A stretch of DNA of 64,000 nt from Verrucomicrobiota bacterium (GCA_023391285.1 JAEWBF010000100.1:1-64000); one strand, 5' to 3'; shown: positions 24,660-33,639, numbered from the stretch's first letter. Translations and numbers: made by a program. The notes: generated by a model not told the origin, from the sequence alone.

Positions 24660-25949
24660 ATGACGAACGTGCTTGCGGGGTTCCTCGCGTTATTTGGTTT
24701 GAGTGGCGTCATCATGCACGCCGAAGTTCGCCCCGCGCGCTTGGACGATACGCCCCCGCCGCCTTATACGTTGCCCGATCCGCTGGTGAAGGAGGATGGG
24801 AAGCGCGTCCGCAACGTGGAGGAGTGGCGGGCGCGGCGGGAGGAGTTGCTCGAATTGTTCGCGCGTGAAATTTACGGACGCGCGCCGATTGGGCGGTTGG
24901 ACACGGCGCGCGCAGAAGTGACTTCGATGGATCGCGGTGCGGTCGAGGGCAGCGCAACCCGAAAGGAAATTACGATCCGTTTTGGCTCGGACCCCGACGC
25001 GCCCGCGATGGCTGTGCTGATGTATGTGCCAAATGCGAGAAACGGGGAAAAAGTGCCGGCGTTCCTGGGGTTGAATTTCTACGGTAATCACACGGTTGAC
25101 GGAGATGCGGGAATCACACTTTCGACGGCGTGGGTTCCTGACCAGGCGATTGGTGCAATCAACAATCGGGCGAGCGAGGCGTCGAGGGGAAGCGCCGCGG
25201 AGAGGTGGCCGGTGCGAGAGATCGTGCGGCGCGGATATGCGGTCGTGACGGTGTATTGCGGCGATCTTTGTCCGGATCGATCCGATGGGCTTGCCGCCGG
25301 CGTGAACGGCTGGATGGCGGGGGTTGGGACCGAGGAGCGTGCAACGGATGCGTGGGGCGCGATTGGCGTGTGGGCGTGGGGCTTGAGTCGTGTGCTCGAT
25401 TATCTCGAAACGGATGCGGACGTGGATGCGACGCGCGTGGCGGTGCACGGACATTCGCGTTTGGGGAAGGCGGCGCTGTGGGCGGCGGCGCAGGATGAGC
25501 GATTCGCGCTGGCGATTTCGAACGAGTCGGGTTGTGGAGGCGCGGCGTTGAGCAAGCGGATCCACGGTGAAACCGTGGCGAAGATCAACGCGCGGTTTCC
25601 GCATTGGTTCGCGAAGAACTTCCGCAACTACGACGAACGCGAGGCGGCGCTGCCGGTGGATCAGCATCAACTGCTGGCGTTGATCGCACCGCGCCCGCTG
25701 CATGTAGCGAGTGCGGAAGAGGACGACTGGGCGGACCCGCGCGGAGAGTTTCTGGCGGTAAAAGCGGCGGAACCGGTTTTCCGATTGTTTGGACTGAGCG
25801 GGCCGGAAACCGAGGACGTGCCTTTGCTGCATTCGCCGACGGGCGATGCGCTGCGTTATCACATCCGCGCTGGTGAACACGATATTACGAGTTACGATTG
25901 GTCGGCGTTCCTGGATTTTGCCGATCGCTGGTTGAAAGACGCTCGTTGA
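24660..25949 (+). CDS. CE15-family 4-O-methyl-glucuronoyl methylesterase
   Basis: 429 aa with a signal peptide (about 1-21). The alpha/beta hydrolase carries nucleophile Ser266 in HGHSRLGKAALW, acid Glu289 in SNESGCGGAAL and His407 in RAGEHDITSYDW. The 23-residue Ser-to-Glu spacing and the NESGxGGA context are those of bacterial CE15 enzymes. These split the ester between glucuronic acid on xylan and lignin alcohols, outside the cytoplasm or in the periplasm. Other conserved strings are LFAREIYGRAP and AFLGLNFYGNHTV. A GH67/GH115-like enzyme lies about 1 kb downstream on the other strand, consistent with glucuronoxylan use. Confidence 0.88.
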   Translation: MTNVLAGFLALFGLSGVIMHAEVRPARLDDTPPPPYTLPDPLVKEDGKRVRNVEEWRARREELLELFAREIYGRAPIGRLDTARAEVTSMDRGAVEGSATRKEITIRFGSDPDAPAMAVLMYVPNARNGEKVPAFLGLNFYGNHTVDGDAGITLSTAWVPDQAIGAINNRASEASRGSAAERWPVREIVRRGYAVVTVYCGDLCPDRSDGLAAGVNGWMAGVGTEERATDAWGAIGVWAWGLSRVLDYLETDADVDATRVAVHGHSRLGKAALWAAAQDERFALAISNESGCGGAALSKRIHGETVAKINARFPHWFAKNFRNYDEREAALPVDQHQLLALIAPRPLHVASAEEDDWADPRGEFLAVKAAEPVFRLFGLSGPETEDVPLLHSPTGDALRYHIRAGEHDITSYDWSAFLDFADRWLKDAR

Positions 25950-26030
25950 ACGGCAGAGCCCCGATTGCTCCTTGGTGCACCGCTCCGATGGCGCGGCGCC
26001 TTTCGGCGCGTAAGTTGGCGAGACGAGACA

Positions 26031-26375
26031 ATGGCTTATCTGCGACAACGACCACGCATTGCGCCGTCCGGGCGCGTCACGCTGCGAATCACACCGGCGC
26101 AGCGGGATGAGTTGCTGCGGAGTTCGCGGACGCCTGCGCCGCTCGGGCATGCGCTGCATCGCGCGCCGGTGAAGCGCGGATGGTTGAATCTGCGCGTGGG
26201 CCGAGAGGATCTCGCCACGTTGATCATGGCGGCGGCGGAGTTGCGCTCGAATGACAAGAAAGAGGAGCGCGTGCTGACGTCGCTGTTGGATTATCTCGAG
26301 GAACTCGAGGAGCGGTTCGTCGATCCCGAGAACGAAAAAGGCGGCGCCGGTGCGCCGCCTGAGGCCGGAGACTGA
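26031..26375 (+). CDS. Small hypothetical cytoplasmic protein
   Basis: 114 aa from ATG at 26031 (MAYLRQRPRIAPSGRVTLRI). The longer frame has an Arg-rich N-terminus unlike a protein start. No known family is recognised. The middle (GWLNLRVGREDLATLIMAAAEL) and the acidic helix LLDYLEELEERFVDPENE suggest a small alpha/beta fold, perhaps a helix-mediated dimer. The 3' end of the gene contains an 8-bp GC-rich palindrome (26340-26359) within the coding sequence. It is convergent with the next gene, six bases apart. Confidence 0.6.
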   Translation: MAYLRQRPRIAPSGRVTLRITPAQRDELLRSSRTPAPLGHALHRAPVKRGWLNLRVGREDLATLIMAAAELRSNDKKEERVLTSLLDYLEELEERFVDPENEKGGAGAPPEAGD

Positions 26376-26381
26376 GCTGGT

Positions 26382-26792
26382 TTATTTTCTAGCCGGGGTC
26401 TTGAACTCGATCTTTTCGTAGCCCTCGGCTTCGAAGATCACGCGGTCTTCGGCAGCGAGGTCGTCGATCGTCCAGGATTCGCCGGCTCCTAGCTCGCGAG
26501 CGGGGAGCTTGATGGTGTTGGCGCGATTATGGGAGGTGACGCTCCAGACGATCGTGCCCGAGACCGAGAGTTTTTGTTTCGAGGTGTTCGTGACGGTCAG
26601 CGCGTAAGGGCCGCCGTTTTCGCCGGGGGTTCCCCGGGCGAACGTGCCGCTCAAAGGGAGTTGCGGTGCGGATTTCTCCGCGAGCGGTTGAAGATCGGAG
26701 CCAACGGCGAATGCGGCCGGAGCGAGGAACAAGGCGAGCATCGAAGAAGCGACGATCGCGAGCAGACGCGGACGAAGGAGGATTTGTTTCAT
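26382..26792 (-). CDS. Small secreted hypothetical protein
   Basis: 136 aa with a clear signal peptide (MKQILLRPRLLAIVASSMLALFL... AFA). The mature part looks like a single immunoglobulin-like beta domain: PYALTVTNTSKQKLSVSGTIVWSV, LGAGESWTIDDL, DRVIFEAEGYEKIEF. No enzyme motif is seen. It is convergent with the 114-aa gene and lies upstream of the large glycosidase gene's 3' end on the same strand. Confidence 0.65.
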   Translation of the reverse strand: MKQILLRPRLLAIVASSMLALFLAPAAFAVGSDLQPLAEKSAPQLPLSGTFARGTPGENGGPYALTVTNTSKQKLSVSGTIVWSVTSHNRANTIKLPARELGAGESWTIDDLAAEDRVIFEAEGYEKIEFKTPARK

Positions 26793-26887
26793 GGTTGATG
26801 GCAGCCACTTAACAATGACCGAGCGCGCCGCGCAGGCAAGGCGCGAATATTTGGCAATGCCCGGCGGTCGCGGAAGCCATTTTCCAA

Positions 26888-29032
26888 CTAAGGAGTGCGG
26901 GGAGCGCGCGCGACTTCGAGGTCTTTGGCGACCTCGTCGCGAATGAGCGCCCAGTGGAAGAGGTTGTCGGGATTGGCTTCGAAAAAGTTGTGGTTGTAAT
27001 GCGTGAGCGGCATGTCGCGGTAGAGCGGCCGGGTGATCTTCACGAGCTCGTCCCAGTGGCCGACGGCGTTTTCGAGGTGAGCGATCGCGGTCTGCTGAAG
27101 GGCGTTGTCACCAGAAATTCGATACTGCTGAAGTGCGACGGCGCCGCGCAGTTTTTCGGCGAGGTGAAGGCCGAGGTGGGACCATGCTCGAACGTCGGCG
27201 ACCTCGTAGCGCAGGGTGGCGTTGCCGGTGGTGTCGATGTCGGCCACCAGCCGAAGCGCTTCGCGGCAGTCGCGCTCGAGCTGCTGCGCGAGCAGGGGTG
27301 GGGTGATGCGGTTCGCACCGAACGCGCCGCCGCGGGAAAGCGTGTCGACGTAGTCTTTCACGGATACGTAATCGGGATCCAGCGTGGGCTGGTTGATCAG
27401 CGCGTCGACGCCGATGTAGCGCGTGTATTCGCCCTGGAGGGCGAGAAAGCCTTCACCGTAGAGCGTGAAATCCCAGCGGGTATCGTAGAGGGAGTTGAGC
27501 CGGAGCTGCGTGGAGGAAGCCAGCGAATAGGCGGCGAGCAGGTTGTTGCCTTTTTCGCCATAGCGGCGGTTGAACTCGGCTTGGAAAACGGCGTCGGGAG
27601 TTTCGGGGTTGTAGAGCAGACGCCCCCAAAGTTTGTAGAAGAGCCATTGGCGTTCAAAGGCCCACGTCCAATCGACCGGATCTTTTGTGGCGGTAAAGTA
27701 ATCGAGCGCGGGGATGTAACATTCGGAGCCGATGAAGTAACCGCCGACGTAATTTTGGACGCCGTTGAGGGCGATGTGCTGACGGATGAAGTCGGGCACG
27801 CCCCAGCGCAGAGCGAAGAAGTCTTCGTTGCGTGCCATCCACGTGACTTTGTAGTTCGTCGGCGCCGGTTCGAAATAGGTCGAGCCGAGTTTGCCGCCGT
27901 GAACTTTGACAAGCTTCGGGGTGGAGTAGGCGTGGGACCAGTTGAACTTCATTTCGGTCCAGATCGGTCCGGAGAAAGTGTCGCCGAGTCGTTCCATCGC
28001 CGCGCGGGTGACCTGCTCGACATCGCCGCTGACGCCGGGCGCGGAAGACGTGCCTGAGGAGAAAGGCACGCGATGGATGAGTTTAACGGGACGCTGGCGA
28101 TTGGCGTCGAGGGCTCCGGCAACGATGACGTCGTCCATCCATTTCTGGCGTTCGAACGGCGTCATGCCCGCCATGCCTTCGCCGTGGGAGAGTCCGATGC
28201 CGTCGAGATCGGGATACTCCTCGAACATCTGGGTGACGCTCTCGCGGATATAGCGACGAACGATTTCGGACGTGTCGCCCTCGACGTAGTAGTGCGGGTA
28301 GAAATTTCGTTTCGCGACACCGTGAGCTTCGGCGAATTCGCGACTCACGAAGATGCTCCAGTGGACGATGTAGGTGTCGAGTCCGCGTTCCTTCGCGAGC
28401 CGGAAGATACCGCGATAGAGCTGGCGCCACTCTTCCTGTTCGGCGTCGGACCACGGGCTCGCTTCGGGGAAATTTTTTGGACGCATCATGAACGTGAAAG
28501 GATGCATGTTCCAAAGGCTGATCGCGTTGAGGCGGTTCTCGGCCATCATGTCCAAGAATGCCTCCCAGTATTTCAGATCGCGCGCCGTGGGGACGTGTTG
28601 ATCGAGCGCGGAGCTGGGACGGTAAGTTTCCCAGGGCAGGTTGTATTTGATGCCGCGAAAAGGGAGGTGCGGTTTGTCGGAGACGGGCTTTACATCGGCG
28701 AGAGCGGTGCCGTCGCGAAGCGTCTCGGCGAGGGCGAGTGCGCCATAGATGAGGCCGCGCGCGTCGCCGCCGTAGACCGTGACGACCTTGCCCTCGGGGA
28801 TAATGGAGAAAGCTTCGGGGCCGAGCCGGTGCGGATTGATCGCGAGACTGATCAGTGCGTCGTAGCCGGTCGACTGCTGCACCACGGTGTGCGAGTGCTG
28901 CTCGAGCGCCTTGGCGATGCGGCGGGCGGCGTAGTTCGCCTGAGGAGTGTCGTCGTGGACAAGGCGGACGTTGGAAGAGTGGGCGAACGGCAGGACGACG
29001 CAGGCGAGCAGGGGTAACAGCAGTTTTTTCAT
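26888..29032 (-). CDS. Secreted glycoside hydrolase-like protein, GH67/GH115 alpha-glucuronidase-like
   Basis: 714 aa from MKKLLLPLLACVVLPFAHS, a signal peptide; the longer frame has no secretion signal. Residues about 25-130 form the small domain that precedes the barrel in GH20/GH67/GH115 enzymes (ANYAARRIAKALEQHSHTVV, VTVYGGDARGLIYGALALAE). The TIM-barrel part starts FRGIKYNLPWETYRPSSALD and has ENRLNAISLWNMHPF, DGIGLSHGEGMAGM and WTEMKFNWSHAYS with candidate acidic residues. I could not align the catalytic pair of GH67 with confidence. The nearby CE15 esterase supports a glucuronic-acid substrate; other uronate or hexosamine links are possible. Confidence 0.5.
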   Translation of the reverse strand: MKKLLLPLLACVVLPFAHSSNVRLVHDDTPQANYAARRIAKALEQHSHTVVQQSTGYDALISLAINPHRLGPEAFSIIPEGKVVTVYGGDARGLIYGALALAETLRDGTALADVKPVSDKPHLPFRGIKYNLPWETYRPSSALDQHVPTARDLKYWEAFLDMMAENRLNAISLWNMHPFTFMMRPKNFPEASPWSDAEQEEWRQLYRGIFRLAKERGLDTYIVHWSIFVSREFAEAHGVAKRNFYPHYYVEGDTSEIVRRYIRESVTQMFEEYPDLDGIGLSHGEGMAGMTPFERQKWMDDVIVAGALDANRQRPVKLIHRVPFSSGTSSAPGVSGDVEQVTRAAMERLGDTFSGPIWTEMKFNWSHAYSTPKLVKVHGGKLGSTYFEPAPTNYKVTWMARNEDFFALRWGVPDFIRQHIALNGVQNYVGGYFIGSECYIPALDYFTATKDPVDWTWAFERQWLFYKLWGRLLYNPETPDAVFQAEFNRRYGEKGNNLLAAYSLASSTQLRLNSLYDTRWDFTLYGEGFLALQGEYTRYIGVDALINQPTLDPDYVSVKDYVDTLSRGGAFGANRITPPLLAQQLERDCREALRLVADIDTTGNATLRYEVADVRAWSHLGLHLAEKLRGAVALQQYRISGDNALQQTAIAHLENAVGHWDELVKITRPLYRDMPLTHYNHNFFEANPDNLFHWALIRDEVAKDLEVARAPRTP

Positions 29033-29262
29033 GAACGTGGAGACTGACGCGCCGCGAACGCGGGGGTTTTGACACAGGAGCAAGGTGAGTTCCCGCGCGC
29101 GGTGACGGTGCAAACGGGGGTGATCATCAGGAAGGCAAATCGCGTGCAAAGTCACGCGCCGCAGGTGTGAACTCTCCGGGGGGCGGCTGCGAAGAAGGCG
29201 CAAGGTTGGGGCGGGGACGCGCCTGATGGCGCCGCGAAGCGCGGTGAGTAGTTTGCGCGGTC

Positions 29263-29406
29263 ATGAATCTTAAACGTTTCCCTCTTCTCGTAATTGCCGC
29301 GGCGCTGCTCGGCTTGGCTACCTTCACTTCCGGGTGTCGCACCATGGAAGGCGCAGGTGAAGACATCGAACGCGCCGGCGAAAAAATCCAGGACAACGCG
29401 CGGTAA
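29263..29406 (+). CDS. Entericidin-like small lipoprotein
   Basis: 47 aa, too short for most gene calls. MNLKRFPLLVIAAALLGLA is a lipoprotein signal peptide with lipobox TSGC; Cys25 would be acylated. The mature peptide RTMEGAGEDIERAGEKIQDN matches the EcnA/EcnB pattern (C-x-T-x-x-G-x-G-x-D-I-x-x-x-G-x-x-I). Entericidins are small envelope lipoproteins with a toxin/antitoxin-like or stress role in enterics; many bacteria carry single copies of unclear function. A strong terminator follows its stop. Confidence 0.85.
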   Translation: MNLKRFPLLVIAAALLGLATFTSGCRTMEGAGEDIERAGEKIQDNAR

Positions 29407-29428
29407 TCCGCGCGAGCTTGCATTTGCG

Positions 29429-29459
29429 ACGTCCGCGAAGCGATTCGCGGACGTTTTTA
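29429..29459 (+). terminator. Rho-independent terminator after the entericidin-like gene
   Basis: An 11-bp perfect stem (ACGTCCGCGAA / TTCGCGGACGT) with loop GCGA is followed by TTTTAT. The T-run overlaps the stop codon (29457-29459) of the convergent PQQ-dehydrogenase-like gene. Confidence 0.88.
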
Positions 29460-31295
29460 TTTTTGGTTGCGCAGGGCAAAGGCGACGTAGGCGTCGCCGG
29501 GTGGAGTGCCGAGCTTGCCGCCACCGCCGGCGGCGATGACGACGAATTGGCGGCCGTCGACCTGGTAGGTGGCGGGAGCGGCGTAGCCCGCGAACGGAAG
29601 GGTGTGTTCCCACACCATGCGTCCGTCGTCGGTGGAGAAAGCGCGGATCTTCGCGTCCATGGTGGACGCAACAAAGACGAGCCCACCGGCGGTGACGATG
29701 CAGCCGCCAAGATTGGGCGTGCCGGTGAGCGCCACACCGCGCGCGGTGAGTTCGGGAAATTCGCCCAGCGGAACCTGCCAGGAGATTTCGCCGCGGTTGA
29801 GATCGATCGCTGAAAGCGTGCCCCAGGGCGGTTTGACGCCAGGGTAGCCCTCGTGATCGAAAATGCGTGCGTCTCCACGATCCAAATACGGCGCGTCCCC
29901 CCGACCGGTAGGCGCGAGGCGGAGGAGTCGGGGAAAGTTATTAGCGTTGATGAAGAGGCGCGCGGTGGAGGGATCGAATGCGGCGCCGGACCAATTGGCG
30001 CCGCCGAGTGTGCCGGGATTTTGTCCGGTTCCTTCGAGGCGCGGGGGAGCGAACAGAGGCGCAAATCCGGTTGGACCCAGTCGAGCGAGGACAGAGGCGT
30101 GAGCTTCGGGCGTGCGGTCGGTCACATCATCGACGGTGAAACCTTGGCGAACGAAGGCGGGCGGACGGAGCGGGAACGGCTGAGTTGGCGAAGTTTGTTC
30201 GCCGGGCACATCGGATGCCGGCACGGGCCGCTCGACGATTTCAAAGAGAGGTGTGCCCGTTGTGCGTTCGAAGAGGAAGACGAAGCCTTGTTTCGTGATT
30301 TGGGCGACTGCGTCGATGGGAGTTCCGTTGTGCGTGACGGTGACGAGAATCGGCGGATAGGGGAGATCGTAGTCCCAGACATCGTGATGGACGAGCTGCC
30401 GATGCCAGATGCGTTTTCCGGTGCGGCCGTCGAGGGCGATGACGCAATTGGCGAAAAGATTATCGCCGTGGCGATCGCCGCCGTAGAAGTCGTAACCCGG
30501 CGACCCGGTGGCGACGAATACGAGTCCGCGGGCGAGATCGACGCTCGCTCCGCTCCACGCGTTCACGCCTGTGCGGTTGCGCCAGGAATCGCCCTTCCAG
30601 GTATCGTGACCGGTTTCACCGGGCTGCGGCACGGTGTGGAAGCGCCACACCTCGCGGCCGGTGTGAACATTGAATGCGCGCACGTCACCGGGGCCGCCAC
30701 GATAGCCTTCGTCGAGCGAGAATCCGACGATCACGAGATCTTCGAAAACGACGGGTGCGGCGGTGGCGCCATAGACGGCGTCGCGGTCAACTGTAACTCC
30801 ATCACGAAGGTCAACCATGCCGGCGTGGCCGAACGCGGCGTCGGGCTGACCCGTATCGGCATCGAGTGAATACAAGTAGCCGTCCGGCGTAGCGAAAAGG
30901 ACGCGGCGGCGGTTTGGATTGGACCACCATGCCACGCCGCGATTGTGGAGATAACGATGGCGGCTGCGCTGCGGATTGTAGCGCCATTTCTCTTGGCCGG
31001 TAGAGGCATCGACCGCGATGACCTGCGTGTCAGGCGACGTGAGATACATCATGCCATCGATCACGATCGGCGTGCATTGGATGGCGGTGAGGGGAGAAGT
31101 GGACGCACCTCCGGTGTGAAACGTCCACGCAACGTCGAGTTGAGAGACGTTGCGGCGATTGATCTGGTCGAGCGAAGCGTGGCGAAGAAGGCCGGCGTCA
31201 CCGCCGACGCCTGGCCAGTTCGCTGCTCCGGAGGACGTGGACGTCGTAAGCAACGCCGCAATGACGCAGCACGTGGCGGAGCGAATCACGTTCAA
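29457..31295 (-). CDS. PQQ-dependent dehydrogenase-like protein (glucose-dehydrogenase type), secreted
   Basis: 612 aa from a TTG at 31295. That TTG overlaps the stop of the upstream gene as TTGA, which suggests coupled translation; a GTG two codons later is the alternative. A signal peptide (about 1-27) is followed by NWPGVGGDAGLLRHASLDQI and LDVAWTFHTGG, the start of the eight-bladed quinoprotein propeller. Further matches are TPDGYLYSLDADTGQPD, HHDVWDYDLPYPPIL and GLVFVASTMDAKIRAFSTDD, ending AAGGGGKLGTPPGDAYVAF. The pattern follows membrane glucose/quinate-type enzymes without their N-terminal membrane part. No PQQ synthesis genes are in the window, so cofactor supply is unknown. Confidence 0.85.
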   Translation of the reverse strand: MNVIRSATCCVIAALLTTSTSSGAANWPGVGGDAGLLRHASLDQINRRNVSQLDVAWTFHTGGASTSPLTAIQCTPIVIDGMMYLTSPDTQVIAVDASTGQEKWRYNPQRSRHRYLHNRGVAWWSNPNRRRVLFATPDGYLYSLDADTGQPDAAFGHAGMVDLRDGVTVDRDAVYGATAAPVVFEDLVIVGFSLDEGYRGGPGDVRAFNVHTGREVWRFHTVPQPGETGHDTWKGDSWRNRTGVNAWSGASVDLARGLVFVATGSPGYDFYGGDRHGDNLFANCVIALDGRTGKRIWHRQLVHHDVWDYDLPYPPILVTVTHNGTPIDAVAQITKQGFVFLFERTTGTPLFEIVERPVPASDVPGEQTSPTQPFPLRPPAFVRQGFTVDDVTDRTPEAHASVLARLGPTGFAPLFAPPRLEGTGQNPGTLGGANWSGAAFDPSTARLFINANNFPRLLRLAPTGRGDAPYLDRGDARIFDHEGYPGVKPPWGTLSAIDLNRGEISWQVPLGEFPELTARGVALTGTPNLGGCIVTAGGLVFVASTMDAKIRAFSTDDGRMVWEHTLPFAGYAAPATYQVDGRQFVVIAAGGGGKLGTPPGDAYVAFALRNQK

Positions 31296-31738
31296 GACGA
31301 GCGAGGGACCGGGGCGTAGAGCGCTTCGACGGAATCGCGCAGGAGCACGATGAACGTGAAGACGCCGAGCGCGGTGCCGAAGGGAAAGGCGAGGCAGTTC
31401 ACGCCGGCGATCACGAGCGAGAACACGCGGCCGCGGCGTTGGCGAATCATGAAACCGGATACGAGGTTGGCGGCGCCGTTCGCGATTACGAGCACGCCCA
31501 TGCCGACGTAGAACCACTTGAAGAGAGCGAGGAATTGCTCGGGTGGGGGACCGGACTTGGACTGCTGCCAGGCTTCCGGATTGGAGAAGACGGATTCCAT
31601 GATGAACCAGTGCAGTCCGAGGAAGGCGAGGCCGACGAGCGCGAGGCCGGCGAGGACGAAATGAAAGATGGCCAGCAGCTTCAGGTGCTGCGCGTCGATT
31701 TTGCTCTGGTCGCGAGGGATGGGGGGCGGGGTGGACAT
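31292..31738 (-). CDS. Small multi-pass membrane protein
   Basis: 148 aa with four hydrophobic segments (about 19-45, 70-92, 98-118, 118-140): FHFVLAGLALVGLAFLGLHWF, FYVGMGVLVIANGAANLVSGF, VFSLVIAGVNCLAFPFGTALGV. The N-terminus MSTPPPIPRDQSKIDAQHLKLL is cytoplasmic and proline-rich. It resembles uncharacterised four-helix proteins common in Verrucomicrobia; no function is assigned. Its stop overlaps the TTG start of the PQQ dehydrogenase-like gene, so they are likely one operon. Confidence 0.75.
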   Translation of the reverse strand: MSTPPPIPRDQSKIDAQHLKLLAIFHFVLAGLALVGLAFLGLHWFIMESVFSNPEAWQQSKSGPPPEQFLALFKWFYVGMGVLVIANGAANLVSGFMIRQRRGRVFSLVIAGVNCLAFPFGTALGVFTFIVLLRDSVEALYAPVPRSS

Positions 31739-31930
31739 CGGGGTAAAAACAGGAATAGGGCGCGAAGAGCGTTAAGCGGCGGGATCGACGACTTCAACTC
31801 TGTGCGCGCAAAGCGCGCGTCGCGGCAAAGTAGATTTCGGAAAGGGTTGTCCGGAGAGTGGAGCCTGATTCGTCGAATCAGGTGAGCGGCGGATTCGCTG
31901 CCGCGAAGCACAACCTCAAATCCCTCCACG

Positions 31931-32368
31931 ATGGCCACTGTCAGCACTTATCTGAACTTCTCGCGGACGACCGAACAGGCATTCGCATTCTATAAATCGG
32001 TTTTCAAAACGGACTACGCGGGCTCGATTGCGCGCTTCGGGCAGATGCCCGCGGGCGAGGGGATCCCGCCGGTGCCGGAAGCGGACAAGAACCTCGTGCT
32101 TCACATGGCACTGCCGATTCTCGGAGGACACGTGTTGATGGGCTCCGATTGTCCGGACTCGATGGGGACTCCGTTCAAGCCGGGCAACAATGTCTATATC
32201 AACCTGCAGCCCGATACGCGCGCGGAGGCAGACCGGCTGTTCAACGAACTGTCGGCAGGGGGAGAGGTGGAGATGCCGATCCAGGACATGTTTTGGGGTG
32301 ACTACTTCGGATCGTTTACGGATCGGTTTGGCACGCGCTGGATGGTGAATTGCTCGAGCAAGACCTGA
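31931..32368 (+). CDS. PhnB-like VOC (glyoxalase-fold) protein
   Basis: 145 aa. MATVSTYLNFSRTTEQAFAFYKSVF, FGQMPAGEG, LPILGGHVLMGSD, VYINLQPDTRAEADRLFNEL and DMFWGDYFGSFTDRFGTRWMV follow the PhnB/3-demethylubiquinone-like branch of the VOC superfamily. These small dimers bind metals or small ligands, but the catalytic substrate of this branch is mostly unknown. It is monocistronic as far as can be seen. A second member of the same branch is at 60.6-61.1 kb. Confidence 0.85.
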   Translation: MATVSTYLNFSRTTEQAFAFYKSVFKTDYAGSIARFGQMPAGEGIPPVPEADKNLVLHMALPILGGHVLMGSDCPDSMGTPFKPGNNVYINLQPDTRAEADRLFNELSAGGEVEMPIQDMFWGDYFGSFTDRFGTRWMVNCSSKT

Positions 32369-32535
32369 TGTGAATCACGACGGACTCCTGCGATATGTTC
32401 GGCCGACAACGTGGCCAAACAGGCGCAGGAGCCTGCGCGTTCTCCGAGCGGGTCGGGGAAAGACGTAGGGAAAGAACGGAGACGCGCGATCGCTCTGCTT
32501 TCGACGGAGCGGTGTGCCTTTGGCGCAATCGCGGC

Positions 32536-33639
32536 ATGCGAGCGAAAAGCGAGTTGGCGGTGATGCCGGTTGCAGGCAGCAAGGGCGCGAAGACGGGGAC
32601 GAACGTGCGGCATCGATCTCTGGCGCGGGAGCGAAAGAAGGAGTTGGCGACGTGGGTGAAGCTGCTCGAAAAAGCGGGGCAGGCTTATCGACGGGCGTGC
32701 CGGCGTTTGCTGTCCAAAAGCGATCTGAGAAAAGCGGCGGAGATCGCGGCGCGGTTAGAGTTCGAGTTGCATCGCGAGAATCTGCGGCGCGGAAGCGAGG
32801 CAGGAAAGTGGGACGATGCGCGGCGTGCGGCGCGGAAGCGAATCGAGCGGGAGTTTGCGCGGTCGCTGCGGGGTTACAGGCGCTGGAAGATGCTGGCGCG
32901 TGAATATCGGAGCGAGCGGGCGAAGCTGGTGCGGGCGATTTCGGCGCGGCTGGCGGGACCGGAGTTGCACGTGGACTTTGATTCGGTTCTGCCGCCGGAC
33001 TCGGGAGACACGCGAGTGTTTCTGCCGCCGTTTACAGTTTTCGACGTGAGTCGAGAGGAGTCGTCGGTCGTTGTGGACGATCGTTCGTTGGCGGTGCCGA
33101 GCATCGGGCACGTCATCAATAACGTGGCGTATCGGCAGGAAGACGACGGACCGATCGCGACGGATTTTTTTGGCCTAAACTGGCTTGGGCGCTTGTTTAG
33201 CTCGGCGGCGTGCGGGGTGAACTTTACCGCGCCGCGTGCAGGTCGTCTGCGGATCGGGGCGGCGCTGCGATGCTTTCACAGCCGGATCAGTTGCGCGTTG
33301 CGGGATCGGTTTGGGATCTCGGAATCGGAAGTGAGCATCGAAGTGCGTTTGACGTTGGCCGTCGTGCAGCCGAACCGGACGATCAAACTGCAGAAGACGA
33401 TTTTGAGCGGCGGCGTGACGTCCTTTGGCTCGGACCTGTCCTATGTGCTGCCGGAACTCGATACGGAAGGGGTGCACGTGATTGAAGCGACCACGAGCGA
33501 GAACTTTTTGGCGAACACGGGCCTGCAGATCCTCACGGGTTGCGAGGTTTTCGTGTTTAGCGAGGTGGACGACATGCGCGCCTATGTGGACGCACTGCTC
33601 TGGTGGCGCTTGGAGAAGCTGACGGTGGACGTGGTGTGA
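32536..33639 (+). CDS. Hypothetical protein with basic helical N-terminus and beta-rich C-terminus
   Basis: 367 aa from ATG at 32536 (MRAKSELAVMPVAGSKG); the longer frame reads through Arg-rich noise. Residues about 30-145 are strongly basic and helical (RERKKELATWVKLLEKAGQAY, RRAARKRIEREFARSLRGYRR), likely a coiled coil that could bind nucleic acid. Residues about 150-360 look beta-rich (RVFLPPFTVFDVSREESSVVV, VSIEVRLTLAVVQPNRTIKL) and end YVDALLWWRLEKLTVDVV. No signal peptide and no family recognised. It ends 77 bp before the SelO start on the same strand. Confidence 0.65.
   Translation: MRAKSELAVMPVAGSKGAKTGTNVRHRSLARERKKELATWVKLLEKAGQAYRRACRRLLSKSDLRKAAEIAARLEFELHRENLRRGSEAGKWDDARRAARKRIEREFARSLRGYRRWKMLAREYRSERAKLVRAISARLAGPELHVDFDSVLPPDSGDTRVFLPPFTVFDVSREESSVVVDDRSLAVPSIGHVINNVAYRQEDDGPIATDFFGLNWLGRLFSSAACGVNFTAPRAGRLRIGAALRCFHSRISCALRDRFGISESEVSIEVRLTLAVVQPNRTIKLQKTILSGGVTSFGSDLSYVLPELDTEGVHVIEATTSENFLANTGLQILTGCEVFVFSEVDDMRAYVDALLWWRLEKLTVDVV

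Noticed and set aside
24690..26159. 489-aa minus-strand frame
   Set aside because: Antisense to the CE15 gene, which has a complete catalytic triad; the shadow is Arg-rich.
26340..26359. Palindrome as terminator of the 114-aa gene
   Set aside because: It lies inside the coding sequence and has no T-run after it.
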